The notes under the pieces are model-generated. The model saw only the letters and a list, made by a program, of their open reading frames with translations. It did not search any database and was not told the origin of the DNA. Positions 1-7,540 of a stretch of DNA of 64,000 bases are shown here, piece by piece. The stretch comes from DIGJ01 sp041739345. GTDB taxonomy: Bacteria > Bacillota > Clostridia > Lachnospirales > Lachnospiraceae. The DNA lies in contig JBGSNZ010000002.1 of the NCBI GenBank assembly GCA_041739345.1, positions 124,001 through 188,000 on the forward strand, in the 5' to 3' direction. Numbering within the stretch: position 1 is the first letter of the stretch; every line of letters starts with the position of its first letter. The translations under genes and the position numbers were made by a program.

Positions 1-486
1 ACGAGCCCAGATATAATTGGTATTGAATTAGGTGGCTCTATTAAGAATGTAATTGCTTTAGCGGCAGGCGTTATTGATGGTTTAGAACTCGGCGATAATA
101 CAAAAGCGGCACTCATGACTAGAGGAATTGCAGAAATGAGTCGGTTAGGAACCGCTATGGGTGGCAAATTAGAAACATTTTCCGGACTTTCTGGAATTGG
201 AGATTTGATTGTAACTTGTACCAGTAAGCATAGTCGTAATCGCAATGCTGGATATTTGATGGGTAAGGGTTATACAGCGAAAGAAGCTATGGAAGAAGTA
301 AAACAAGTAGTGGAAGGTGTATACTCCGCTAAAGCTGCATTATTACTTTCAAGAAAATATAACGTGAGTATGCCGATTGTAGAGGAAGTCAATCTGGTAT
401 TATTTGAAGAAAAATCAACAAAAGATGCATTAAACGATCTATTTTCCCGTGATAAAAGAAAAGAGTACTCGGATTTATCCTGGTAG
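1..486 (+). CDS. gpsA: NAD(P)-dependent glycerol-3-phosphate dehydrogenase, C-terminal part
   Basis: Cytosolic enzyme that reduces dihydroxyacetone phosphate to sn-glycerol 3-phosphate, the backbone of phospholipids. The reading frame is open from the first base of the window, so the N-terminal NAD-binding domain lies outside. What is visible is the C-terminal helical substrate domain: GGSIKNVIALAAG, containing the catalytic lysine region, then NTKAALMTRG and the GIGDLIVTCTS segment, all typical of GpsA. The ATG at 115 is internal to this frame and is not a start. The end at TGG-TAG fits the usual GpsA length. A membrane-protein gene follows 41 bases later. Identification is secure; the missing part cannot be judged. 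Confidence 0.95.
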   Translation, partial: TSPDIIGIELGGSIKNVIALAAGVIDGLELGDNTKAALMTRGIAEMSRLGTAMGGKLETFSGLSGIGDLIVTCTSKHSRNRNAGYLMGKGYTAKEAMEEVKQVVEGVYSAKAALLLSRKYNVSMPIVEEVNLVLFEEKSTKDALNDLFSRDKRKEYSDLSW

Positions 487-527
487 GAAGCGAAGTGTTA
501 AAATAAAATACGAATCGGAGGATTCTT

Positions 528-1184
528 ATGTGGAAAACAACAAAAGAAAAAAATGAATTGGATTCAAGTAAACAAATTGCTACTCAATTTGTTATATCCG
601 TTGCAGTGATTTATATTTTACTTGCATCTTTACTATTATTTGTACCACAGATTCAAATTATAACATTAAGTTATTTTTTATGTTCCGTTTTAGTGATTAC
701 TGGTATTGTATTAATTGTACGATATTTTATAACGGATGCTTATAAAAATATAAATGAATATGGTTTTTCTTTTGGAGTATTTACTGTAATACTTGGTATG
801 TGCGCGTTAGTGCGGGTAGAGCAGGTTGCCAATAGCTTTATTTTATGCATAGGGATTTCATTATTAATGACCTCTATAATTAAACTTCAAAATGCATTGG
901 ATTTGAAAAATCTGAAGGAAAAAACATGGATAATAATGCTTGGAATTGCACTTTTATTTATGATATGTTCTATCATTATTATAATAAACCCATTTAAACT
1001 GAAAGAAACTCTATGTGGTTTTTCCTATCGTATTATGATTATAGATGGTTTAATTAGCTTATTAAGTAATTTTTATTTGTATTTTATAATACGCAAAAAT
1101 AATAAAAAACGAAGCATCCAAGACGAAAATGAAGACAAAGAAAAGGAAGAAACTAAGAGTGAAGCACAAGTAGGAGGAAATTAA
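528..1184 (+). CDS. Six-helix integral membrane protein of unknown function
   Basis: 218 residues, start ATG preceded by AATCGGAGG at a suitable distance. About six hydrophobic segments can be seen, near residues 22-43, 46-68, 78-96, 101-118, 132-154 and 165-188. They are followed by a strongly charged, Lys/Glu-rich cytoplasmic tail from residue 190 on. The pattern of short paired helices resembles the HdeD/DUF308 group of small membrane proteins, but no diagnostic motif was recognised, so this is only a guess. The stop lies 2 bases before the chemotaxis receptor start, so the two are very probably co-translated; a role linked to that receptor is possible but is inference. Confidence 0.7.
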   Translation: MWKTTKEKNELDSSKQIATQFVISVAVIYILLASLLLFVPQIQIITLSYFLCSVLVITGIVLIVRYFITDAYKNINEYGFSFGVFTVILGMCALVRVEQVANSFILCIGISLLMTSIIKLQNALDLKNLKEKTWIIMLGIALLFMICSIIIIINPFKLKETLCGFSYRIMIIDGLISLLSNFYLYFIIRKNNKKRSIQDENEDKEKEETKSEAQVGGN

Positions 1185-1186
1185 GT

Positions 1187-2440
1187 ATGAAAAAACTAAT
1201 TCAATCCATAAAGAATGTAAATCTGCGGTTTCGAATTGCGTTAATCGGCATTGTTGCTTTAGCATTTCTATTGATTTCATTTATTGTGAGTATATTTACA
1301 AATAGTTTCGTCGGACCTTTGATTATGTTTTGTATTGCTGCGGTATGTGGATTTGTATTTTCTAAAGTAATATCGCTTTCAATTCTAGAGCAGATTGCAG
1401 ATACAAAAGAAATTATGGAACAAGTGGCAGCTGGTAATTTCTCCGTTACAGTAGAGGAACGGTTAAAAACGAATGATGAATTTGGTGATTTAGCGCTTTC
1501 CATTGAAAAGACGTTAAAACAACTGAACCGATATGATTCTTACATAAATGATATTTCGGATAATTTACAATTAATTGCAGATGGAAAAATGAAACTAGAC
1601 CTTTCACGTTCTTATAAAGGACAGTTTGGCAAGGTGAAAGATGGTTTACAGCAAATTTCAACTTCTCTTAATGATGTATTGGTTAAAATTGATCATTCCT
1701 CTTTAACGGTAGCATCGGAATCTGAAAACATGTATGAATCCGCAATTCACTTATCAGATGGAACACAAGATCAATCAAGTGCAATTGAAGAGTTAACCGC
1801 TTCCATTCAAGAAATTACAGATCAGGTAGCATCGAATGCAACCAGTGCTGTGGAAGCAAAAGATAAGGTTTTGGATATGGAAAAAACCGTAAATCAGAAT
1901 AATGAAAAAATGAAAGAATTACTTCTTGCCATGGATGATATTAAAAATTCTTCCAGTCAGATTATTAACATTATTAATACGATAGAAGGAATTGCTGGTC
2001 AGACGAATTTACTTTCCTTAAATGCTTCCATTGAAGCTGCAAGAGCGGGTGAAATGGGAAGAGGATTTGCTGTTGTTGCTGGAGAAATAGGAAGCCTTGC
2101 AAACCAAAGCGTAGAGGCAGTAAAAATGACTTCCTCTTTAATTGACAACACCATTCGTGCCGTTGAAAAGGGAGTTGTTTTAGCAGATAATACAGCGCAA
2201 GTTTCCAATACACTTTCAGATGTGGCAAAAGAAATCACTAAAATTATGGATTACATAAGCGATGGATCACAGTCACAGAGTGAACTATTAAACCAGTTTT
2301 CCTCTGCTGTTGAGCAGATTGCAGCAGTGGTTGATACCAACTCACATGCTGCCGCACAAAGCGCAGATGTTTCAAACACATTAAAAAAAGAAGCCTACCA
2401 TCTAAAAGATTTAGTATCTCATTTTGAACTAAATGAATAA
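1187..2440 (+). CDS. Methyl-accepting chemotaxis protein without extracellular sensor domain
   Basis: Chemoreceptor that would signal to CheA/CheW. The 417 residues begin with two closely spaced membrane helices (about 15-36 and 41-63) joined by only a few residues, so there is no extracellular ligand domain. A HAMP-like region follows (about 64-118), then a helical linker and a long coiled-coil signalling domain (about 170-410). The highly conserved hairpin tip is visible near residues 262-300 (IEGIAGQTNLLSLNASIEA, then RAGE and GRGFAVVA). RBS GGAGG lies just before the ATG. It must sense something in the membrane or cytoplasm, or act through a partner; the membrane protein immediately upstream is a candidate. 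The gene ends in the hairpin described at 2448-2493. Confidence 0.93.
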   Translation: MKKLIQSIKNVNLRFRIALIGIVALAFLLISFIVSIFTNSFVGPLIMFCIAAVCGFVFSKVISLSILEQIADTKEIMEQVAAGNFSVTVEERLKTNDEFGDLALSIEKTLKQLNRYDSYINDISDNLQLIADGKMKLDLSRSYKGQFGKVKDGLQQISTSLNDVLVKIDHSSLTVASESENMYESAIHLSDGTQDQSSAIEELTASIQEITDQVASNATSAVEAKDKVLDMEKTVNQNNEKMKELLLAMDDIKNSSSQIINIINTIEGIAGQTNLLSLNASIEAARAGEMGRGFAVVAGEIGSLANQSVEAVKMTSSLIDNTIRAVEKGVVLADNTAQVSNTLSDVAKEITKIMDYISDGSQSQSELLNQFSSAVEQIAAVVDTNSHAAAQSADVSNTLKKEAYHLKDLVSHFELNE

Positions 2441-2463
2441 TGTAAAAACCCCTTTCATATACT
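2435..2463 (+). promoter_or_regulatory. Candidate sigma-E (mother-cell) promoter for spoIVA
   Basis: GAATAAT at 2435-2441 and CATATACT at 2456-2463 are separated by 14 bases. This is close to the sigma-E pattern known from Bacillus (A/T-rich ATA-type -35, -10 near CATACAnT, 13-15 base spacing). Transcription would start near 2470, about 30 bases before the spoIVA ATG. spoIVA is a classic sigma-E gene, so position and gene agree. Not tested. Confidence 0.5.
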
Positions 2464-2493
2464 TTACTAGCTTGTAATTTATAAGAAAGGGGT
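2448..2493 (+). terminator. Hairpin ending the chemotaxis transcript and covering the spoIVA ribosome binding site
   Basis: A 9-base perfect inverted repeat (2448-2456 ACCCCTTTC with 2485-2493 GAAAGGGGT), with three more pairs after a mismatch, is followed by TATTTTT. This looks like an intrinsic terminator for the receptor gene. Its right arm contains the AAAGGGG ribosome binding site of spoIVA, so read-through RNA would have that site masked. See the finding for how this interacts with the promoter above. Confidence 0.6.
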
Positions 2494-2499
2494 ATTTTT

Positions 2500-3996
2500 A
2501 TGGACAATTCTAATACATCATCATCCGCTTTTAATGTATACAAAGATATCCAGGCTAGGACGAACGGTGAAATCTATATTGGTGTGGTAGGACCGGTACG
2601 AACCGGAAAATCTACTTTTATTAAAAACTTTATGGAGCTTTTAGTGATTCCTGGTATTGAAGATGTACATAGTAAAGAAAGAACCATCGATGAACTGCCA
2701 CAATCTTCTCAAGGCAAGACAATTATGACAACCGAACCAAAATTTATCCCAAAAGAAGCAGCACTCATTTCTTTTGGTGATGATAGTAAGGCAAAGGTAC
2801 GTTTGATTGACTGTGTCGGATTTATGGTTGAGGGTGCCAGCGGACATATTGAGAACGAACAGGAACGAATGGTGAAAACACCATGGTTTGAAGAAGAAAT
2901 ACCATTTACCCAAGCAGCCGAAATTGGAACAAAAAAAGTAATTATGGATCACTCAACCGTAGGAATTGTGATTACAACAGATGGAAGCTTTGGTGAATTG
3001 GAACGTCAAAATTATGTAACACCGGAAATTCGAACCATCGAGGAATTGAAAAAGTATCGGAAGCCATTCATTGTTGTTTTGAATACGAATCACCCATATT
3101 CGGAAGAAACCAATGAATTAGCATCGAATTTATCCAGTGAATATGGGGTTAAGGTTATTCCGATGAACTGTAAACAATTGAAACCTAGTGACATTCATTC
3201 AATTATAGCAGAACTATTGGATTCTTTCCCAATAACAAGAATCAACTTCCGTCTTCCAAAATGGGCAGAAATGCTAGACAACAATCACTGGTTGAAAAAA
3301 GATTGCATTTCAAATATCCGTACAATTTTGAATAATCTTTCGATTGTAAGCCAAGTAACGCAGGATAATTTTAATACAACGAGTAATTTTATTAATCAGA
3401 TTAAACTAAATGATATTCATCTGGAAAATGGTGAAGTAGAAGCAGAAGTAGAATTTGATAACCAATATTATTATGATATTTTAAGTGACCTAGTTGGTAT
3501 GCCGATTGCAAATGAAGAAGAAGTAATTCGTTTGTTAAAAGAACTTTCTGAAAAACGAACCCAGTATGATTTATTATCTGAGGCCAGCAATCAAGTGCAG
3601 TATAAAGGATATGGAATTGTCATTCCTTCGTTTGAGGACATTACCATTGAAGCTCCAGAGGTTGTAAAACATGGAAATAAATATGGTGTAAAAATCAAAG
3701 CAAATGCGCCTTCTATTCACATGATTAAAGCGAACATTGAAACAGAAATCGCACCAATTGTTGGCAGTGAAGAGCAGGCTCAGGATTTGATTCGATACAT
3801 CACGCAAAATGCAGCCCAAAATCCAGATGGAATATGGGATACTAATATTTTTGGTAAATCGATTAAACAGTTAGTTGATGATGGAATTAAAACAAAGGTA
3901 AATCGTTTGACGGATGAAAGTCAGGTGAAACTTCAAGAAACCATTCAGAAAGTTATCAATGATAGTAATGGTGGGTTGGTTTGCATTATAATTTAA
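2500..3996 (+). CDS. spoIVA: Spore coat morphogenetic ATPase SpoIVA
   Basis: SpoIVA assembles on the forespore surface in the mother cell and polymerises, using ATP hydrolysis, to form the platform on which the coat is built; cortex formation also depends on it. The 498-residue length matches the family (about 490-500). The Walker A loop GPVRTGKST is at residues 31-39, followed by the conserved IDELPQSSQGKTIMTTEPKF region and IDCVGF (Walker B area). The C-terminal end is short and hydrophobic (GGLVCIII), as in other SpoIVA proteins, where it contacts the SpoVM-marked membrane. RBS AAAGGGG precedes the ATG. Its presence shows the organism forms endospores. No SpoVM-like small gene was found nearby. 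Confidence 0.98.
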   Translation: MDNSNTSSSAFNVYKDIQARTNGEIYIGVVGPVRTGKSTFIKNFMELLVIPGIEDVHSKERTIDELPQSSQGKTIMTTEPKFIPKEAALISFGDDSKAKVRLIDCVGFMVEGASGHIENEQERMVKTPWFEEEIPFTQAAEIGTKKVIMDHSTVGIVITTDGSFGELERQNYVTPEIRTIEELKKYRKPFIVVLNTNHPYSEETNELASNLSSEYGVKVIPMNCKQLKPSDIHSIIAELLDSFPITRINFRLPKWAEMLDNNHWLKKDCISNIRTILNNLSIVSQVTQDNFNTTSNFINQIKLNDIHLENGEVEAEVEFDNQYYYDILSDLVGMPIANEEEVIRLLKELSEKRTQYDLLSEASNQVQYKGYGIVIPSFEDITIEAPEVVKHGNKYGVKIKANAPSIHMIKANIETEIAPIVGSEEQAQDLIRYITQNAAQNPDGIWDTNIFGKSIKQLVDDGIKTKVNRLTDESQVKLQETIQKVINDSNGGLVCIII

Positions 3997-4060
3997 CTGC
4001 ATGGTAGAGATAAGATGGACGTGAAAAGGCACAAAGCATCGAGACTTTGAGACTTCGAAC

Positions 4061-4378
4061 GTACAAAATTTTGTAGGGTGTTGAGTCAAAATTGCAAGGG
4101 AGCATTTGACGAGGGGCATTCGGATTGACTGGATATGCAACCGCACAAAGCACTTCATAGAGCTATAGGCACTTAAAAATGAGCATTTTGGATGCTCATT
4201 TTTAAGTATTATCTCTATTACGTTGTGCTAAAATGCATATCCTGCCAATCCGAATGCCCCTCGTCAAATGCTCCCTTGCAATTTTGAAGTGATACGTTGT
4301 GAAATTTTGTACTGTTTGGAGGTTGTTTGCTTCTCGTTGTTGGGTTAGTTCTTTTTGATGTGTTACAACAAATTGTTA
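4061..4378. repeat. Long structured inverted-repeat element, copy 1
   Basis: The core is a perfect 42-base inverted repeat: 4086-4127 pairs with 4246-4287 without a mismatch. Inside it lie nested shorter pairings: GATATGCA/TGCATATC, GCACAA/TTGTGC, ATAGAG/CTCTAT, and an apical 16-base perfect hairpin (4170-4185 with 4192-4207) rich in A and T. An 11-base outer pair, 4061-4071 with 4302-4312, encloses the whole. About 65 bases to the right (to CAAATTGTTA near 4378) are also shared with copy 2 at 5699-6001. No open frame runs through it. It may be a structured RNA, a cruciform or a non-autonomous mobile element; no known family was recognised. Confidence 0.85.
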
Positions 4379-4426
4379 GGTATTAAATAAATACATAACA
4401 AAGGCAAGTAGTCACTAAATAGTTAG

Positions 4427-4636
4427 TCACCTTAATAAATTTTTAATGGATTGATAAACAAATGGTATATACATAGCTGCTAGTGTTAATCTTTCCCAAA
4501 TTCCTTCATATACAACTATGGTATTCTTAAATTCTGTTTTGTCCCCCATAATGAACAATAAAAAAAAACATGCAAGCGAATACAAAAGATAAGATACCTA
4601 CAATTCACGAAATGGTATTGCCATTTTTAAATTCCA
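4427..4636 (-). pseudogene. Decayed membrane-protein gene remnant (possibly DUF998-like C-terminus)
   Basis: On the minus strand, 4549 down to 4427 encodes 40 residues that read like a genuine protein end (MGDKTEFKNTIVVYEGIWER, then a hydrophobic stretch and QSIKNLLR). Just upstream, in another frame, lies a hydrophobic segment IVGILSFVFACMFFF. The two frames meet at a run of nine A (4560-4568, T on the coding strand), so one indel there would join them. A TGA also interrupts the upstream part after MEFKNGNTIS. The sequence resembles the last helix of DUF998-type membrane proteins, but this is weak. Best read as a decayed gene downstream of vanW. Confidence 0.35.
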
Positions 4637-4664
4637 TAAGACTATAACTTTACTATTTAAAATT

Positions 4665-5519
4665 TTACACATAATATTCCTCACTAAATCGTTTTTCTAT
4701 ATGTTGCTTATCTTCTAAAAATGGTTCATACATCATTAATGCGTGGTTTTCAGTAACATATTCATCTGCAATTTCATTCCCTTCCATATTGAAGAGTTTT
4801 CGATGAATTAAATTATGACGGCTATATTTATCAAATAGCTCTTTTTTCATATAATGCTCTTTCTCGTACGCCTTGTAGGTTTCCATTGGCTCTACGTTTG
4901 TTCGCCAACAACCACAGAGCATGGAATCAGTTATCCATATTTTTAGTTGTACAGGCGTTGTTGTGTTGTTACGAATCATTAAGTCTCTATAATTATAAAC
5001 ACAGGTTGCACCACTTCCGAAGGGGAGAATTCTATTACTATCAGGAAAAACGTCATAACTATGTCGATAGCGTTCTATAATAGTAAGAGGAGTATGTATT
5101 GTCATCCAATAGATAAGATTAGAAAGCTGACATAATCCTCCACCAATTCCTGCTTTGACAGTACCATTAAATAAAATGAAACCTTCTTTATAGCCTTTTC
5201 TTTTTGTTGGTTTACCGATTAGTTTCCAATAAGAAAATGTTTCTCCTGGTTTTACTATAACATTATTTACTTGTTTAACTGCTATTTTTAAATTTGTTAT
5301 TTTATTATATTGTAGAAACATATCTACATCTTTCAATTGGCGTAATAATGGTGTGCTATGACAAAAATATGTATGGAGGTATGGGTTCAAGTCTTTTATT
5401 GTTGCAAATTTAACATGTCCAAAAATCCAATACAATCTTCTTTTAATTGTATAAAAGGATTTCCCAAGTGAAATTCGGATTTTAGTTCTCTTTTTGGGCT
5501 TTAAGTTAATACTTTGCAT
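4665..5519 (-). CDS. VanW family protein
   Basis: 284 residues with the VanW core: KPGETFSYWKLIGKPTKRKG, then EGFILFNGTVKAGIGGGLCQ with LSNLIYWM, and later IRNNTTTPVQLKIW. The family takes its name from the vancomycin-resistance cluster vanB but is widespread in Clostridia outside resistance loci; its biochemical function is unknown. No van ligase or dehydrogenase genes are near, so a resistance role should not be assumed. The start is taken as ATG at 5519, placed 6-7 bases after AGAGGTG; a GTG at 5528 overlaps that site and is less likely. No signal peptide is evident. The gene is bracketed by two copies of the long hairpin element and preceded by a palindrome also found at the XRE promoter. 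Confidence 0.88.
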   Translation of the reverse strand: MQSINLKPKKRTKIRISLGKSFYTIKRRLYWIFGHVKFATIKDLNPYLHTYFCHSTPLLRQLKDVDMFLQYNKITNLKIAVKQVNNVIVKPGETFSYWKLIGKPTKRKGYKEGFILFNGTVKAGIGGGLCQLSNLIYWMTIHTPLTIIERYRHSYDVFPDSNRILPFGSGATCVYNYRDLMIRNNTTTPVQLKIWITDSMLCGCWRTNVEPMETYKAYEKEHYMKKELFDKYSRHNLIHRKLFNMEGNEIADEYVTENHALMMYEPFLEDKQHIEKRFSEEYYV

Positions 5520-5532
5520 TTTTTTCACCTCT

Positions 5533-5544
5533 TATCAATTGATA
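5533..5544. promoter_or_regulatory. Candidate operator TATCA-N2-TGATA in front of vanW
   Basis: The perfect 12-base palindrome TATCAATTGATA sits directly upstream of the vanW ribosome binding site. The same half-sites with the same 2-base spacing occur in the XRE gene promoter at 6997-7008. It could be the binding site of that XRE regulator (inference). Confidence 0.4.
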
Positions 5545-5631
5545 AAATATAAAAGATAATTAAATAATTACTTTGCGTTTCAAAAATTTTAATCTAAGAG
5601 TAGTATATATCAAATAAATGCATGACGCTAT

Positions 5632-5658
5632 AACAATTTACATTATATGTAAATTGTT
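5632..5658. repeat. 27-base palindrome upstream of vanW
   Basis: Arms of 12 bases (5632-5643 and 5647-5658) match perfectly around a 3-base centre. It lies about 110 bases upstream of the vanW start, between that gene and the second long hairpin element. It could be an operator or a small hairpin; there is no T-run that would make it a clear terminator. Confidence 0.45.
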
Positions 5659-5698
5659 GTGAAACAAAAGGGTTACGAATTGCTTACCATATAAAAAC

Positions 5699-6001
5699 AG
5701 GTGTTGAGTCAAAATTGAAAGAGTACGTTTGGCAAGAGGTATTCGAATTGACTGGATATGCAACCGCACAAAGCACTTCATAGAGCTATAAGCACTTAAG
5801 AATGAGCATTTAGGATGCTCATTTTTAAGTATTATCTCTATTACGTTGTGCTAAAATGCACATCCTGCCAATCCGAAAACCTCTTGCCAAACGCACCCTT
5901 TCAATTTTGACACGTTATGCTGTGAAATTTTGTACTGTTTGGAGGTATTTGCTACATGTTGGTGACAGAACATTTCTTGGCTCTGTCACAGCAAATCGTT
6001 A
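5699..6001. repeat. Long structured inverted-repeat element, copy 2
   Basis: Related to copy 1 and in the same orientation. The 42-base arms (5709-5750 and 5869-5910) have the same length and the same 118-base separation. They differ from copy 1 at 11 left-arm and 8 right-arm positions; seven of these are paired changes that keep Watson-Crick pairing. The internal part (5751-5868) is nearly identical to copy 1. The left outer 11-base arm is missing. On the right, a further hairpin with arms GTGACAGA (5962-5969) and TCTGTCAC (5982-5989) stands where copy 1 has a weaker TTGTTG/CAACAA pair. Confidence 0.85.
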
Positions 6002-6152
6002 AATTTAATAATCTTTTAGCAAAGATTTAAAAGTTTCTTAATCATTGAAATACTATTTTAATTCGGAAGATGAATGCAAACATTCATTAGACAGTAATTT
6101 AGAAAACTACGTATTAAGGTAATTACCTAAAAAAACGAGTGAGAAGACAAAT

Positions 6153-6950
6153 TTATATTAATTCCATTAATTTATCTACGATATCAGCGACATTAGTATT
6201 GTTATTTAGCAAAAATTCTTTTTCCACTATTTCAACGATTTTAATTTGATTTCTAATATTTCCATTCCTTTTTATTATTTCCTTCATAATATCTATTAAA
6301 ACTAAATAATCAATCTTATCAGGAATAATTCCTTCAATTTCACCTGGATACATTTTCTTTATATTATCCATCATTGACTTAACTAACTGTTTATTTAGGA
6401 TATCTGAATAATTACTTTTACATTCCTGAACAACATCTATTATCAAGGTTTGGAAAATATTATCATCAGTCATATCTGCTATATTTCTCTTTAGAATCTT
6501 ATCATAGGATTTAATTTTATATTCATTATCTTGTAAATCCGCATTGTCTATAATTCGTAAGATAGGCATTAACATTCCTGTTTCTTCCACTAATTTCTTA
6601 CGTTGTTCATTAACAATATTTGTCTTTAAACCGTCAACAAAAACTTGTATTAGTCCACTACCAAATTCAATCTTTAAAGGTTCAGCAATCATTTTTCTCT
6701 GAATTTCTAACTGCATAGATAAGTCATTATTTTCTACGACATTTTTTGGTGATTCCAATCCTAAAAGTTCGTTTGCATCTACAGACAGTACAGTACAAAT
6801 TCCCCCTAACAAGTTAACATCTGGAAGCCCTTGACCTCTTTCCCATTTTGAAACTGCTTGTGGTGTAACACCAAGTCTTGATGAAAATTCCTCTTGCGTC
6901 ATATGTTTGTTTTGTCTCTTTATTGCAATTCTATCGCCTATTTGATTCAT
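6153..6950 (-). CDS. XRE family transcriptional regulator with a long C-terminal domain
   Basis: 265 residues. Residues 1-62 form a Cro/C1-type helix-turn-helix (IGDRIAIKRQNKHMTQEEFS, then RLGVTPQAVSKWERG with the recognition helix, and GLPDVNLLGGICTVL). The remaining 200 residues are helical and not recognised; they could sense a ligand or mediate oligomerisation. The start is chosen as ATG 6950 because AAAGGTG stands 6 bases before it; the GTG at 6959 is part of that ribosome binding site. The gene has its own promoter (6991-7019) with a dyad in the spacer, which suggests autoregulation. Neighbouring vanW carries a matching dyad and is a plausible second target. Confidence 0.85.
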   Translation of the reverse strand: MNQIGDRIAIKRQNKHMTQEEFSSRLGVTPQAVSKWERGQGLPDVNLLGGICTVLSVDANELLGLESPKNVVENNDLSMQLEIQRKMIAEPLKIEFGSGLIQVFVDGLKTNIVNEQRKKLVEETGMLMPILRIIDNADLQDNEYKIKSYDKILKRNIADMTDDNIFQTLIIDVVQECKSNYSDILNKQLVKSMMDNIKKMYPGEIEGIIPDKIDYLVLIDIMKEIIKRNGNIRNQIKIVEIVEKEFLLNNNTNVADIVDKLMELI

Positions 6951-6990
6951 TTTTATCACCTTTCTATTATTTAGTAGCTACCTTGAATAA

Positions 6991-7019
6991 ATCATATATC
7001 AAGTGATAAATTTTGTAAA
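6991..7019 (-). promoter_or_regulatory. Sigma-A-type promoter of the XRE gene with an internal dyad
   Basis: Read on the minus strand: TTTACA (7019-7014), 17 bases, TATGAT (6996-6991). The spacer contains TATCA-AG-TGATA (6997-7008 on the plus strand). A repressor bound there would block the polymerase, so the regulator may control itself. The rest of the gap 7020-7229 is AT-rich with a 9-base imperfect dyad near 7150-7185 and no gene. Confidence 0.5.
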
Positions 7020-7229
7020 ACAATGATTCGTTTACTTTATTCTAAACCCCAAATTGCAACTTTTCTGTTTGCTATTAAATAATATGTAGTTTACTAAAAG
7101 CTTTGTTTAACTAAACTTACTTATTTTGCAATAATATTGATAATACAATATCATTAAAATTACAAATATATAATGATATCGTAGAAGATAGCCCAAAGAA
7201 TGCTATATCGTACAATACAAAATCTACAA

Positions 7230-7420
7230 AAAAGAAATCGCCCGCGGGGTGAAATCTGGACTTCGAGCGGCGGAATACTTTTTAGCTTGGCGAAGCAGAG
7301 ACATATAGAAAATGAGGATCCACAATACTCATTTTTTATGTTAATGGCTCTGAGTAGCGTATCAAGCGGTAGTATTTAGTCGCTCGAAGTCCGGGTTTCA
7401 CCCTGCGGTCGATTTCTTTT
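7230..7420. repeat. Long structured inverted-repeat element, third and diverged member
   Basis: Arms of 50 bases (7230-7279 and 7371-7420) match at 43 positions; five of the seven mismatches would be G-U pairs in plus-strand RNA. Inside are GCTTG/CAAGC (7285-7289 with 7363-7367), CAGAG/CTCTG (7296-7300 with 7348-7352) and an apical AAAATGAG/CTCATTTT hairpin. The plan of long stem, two short helices with AGAG/CTCT, and an ATGAG/CTCAT tip matches copies 1 and 2 although the arm sequence is different. It contains no open reading frame. Confidence 0.75.
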
Positions 7421-7435
7421 CGATAACCTTTCCCT

Positions 7436-7487
7436 TTTGTACGCTCATTTTGCACGTTCATTTTGTACGTTCACTTTGCAAGTTCAC
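7436..7487. repeat. Four tandem 13-base repeats upstream of the NlpC/P60 promoter
   Basis: Units at 7436-7448, 7449-7461, 7462-7474 and 7475-7487 follow the pattern TTTGYACGTTCAY with one or two differences each. They end 53 bases before the -35 box at 7541. Regular repeats of this size just upstream of a promoter suggest a cooperative activator or repressor site (inference). Confidence 0.6.
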
Positions 7488-7540
7488 AATAATCTTTTGT
7501 ATCATCCATAAATTTCCATAAATAGTAAATTGACTTATTC

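Noticed and set aside
4665..5519. vanW as vancomycin resistance
   Set aside because: No van ligase, dehydrogenase or two-component genes nearby; the family is common in non-resistant Clostridia.
7436..7487. Tandem repeats as a CRISPR array
   Set aside because: 13-base units without spacers and no cas genes.
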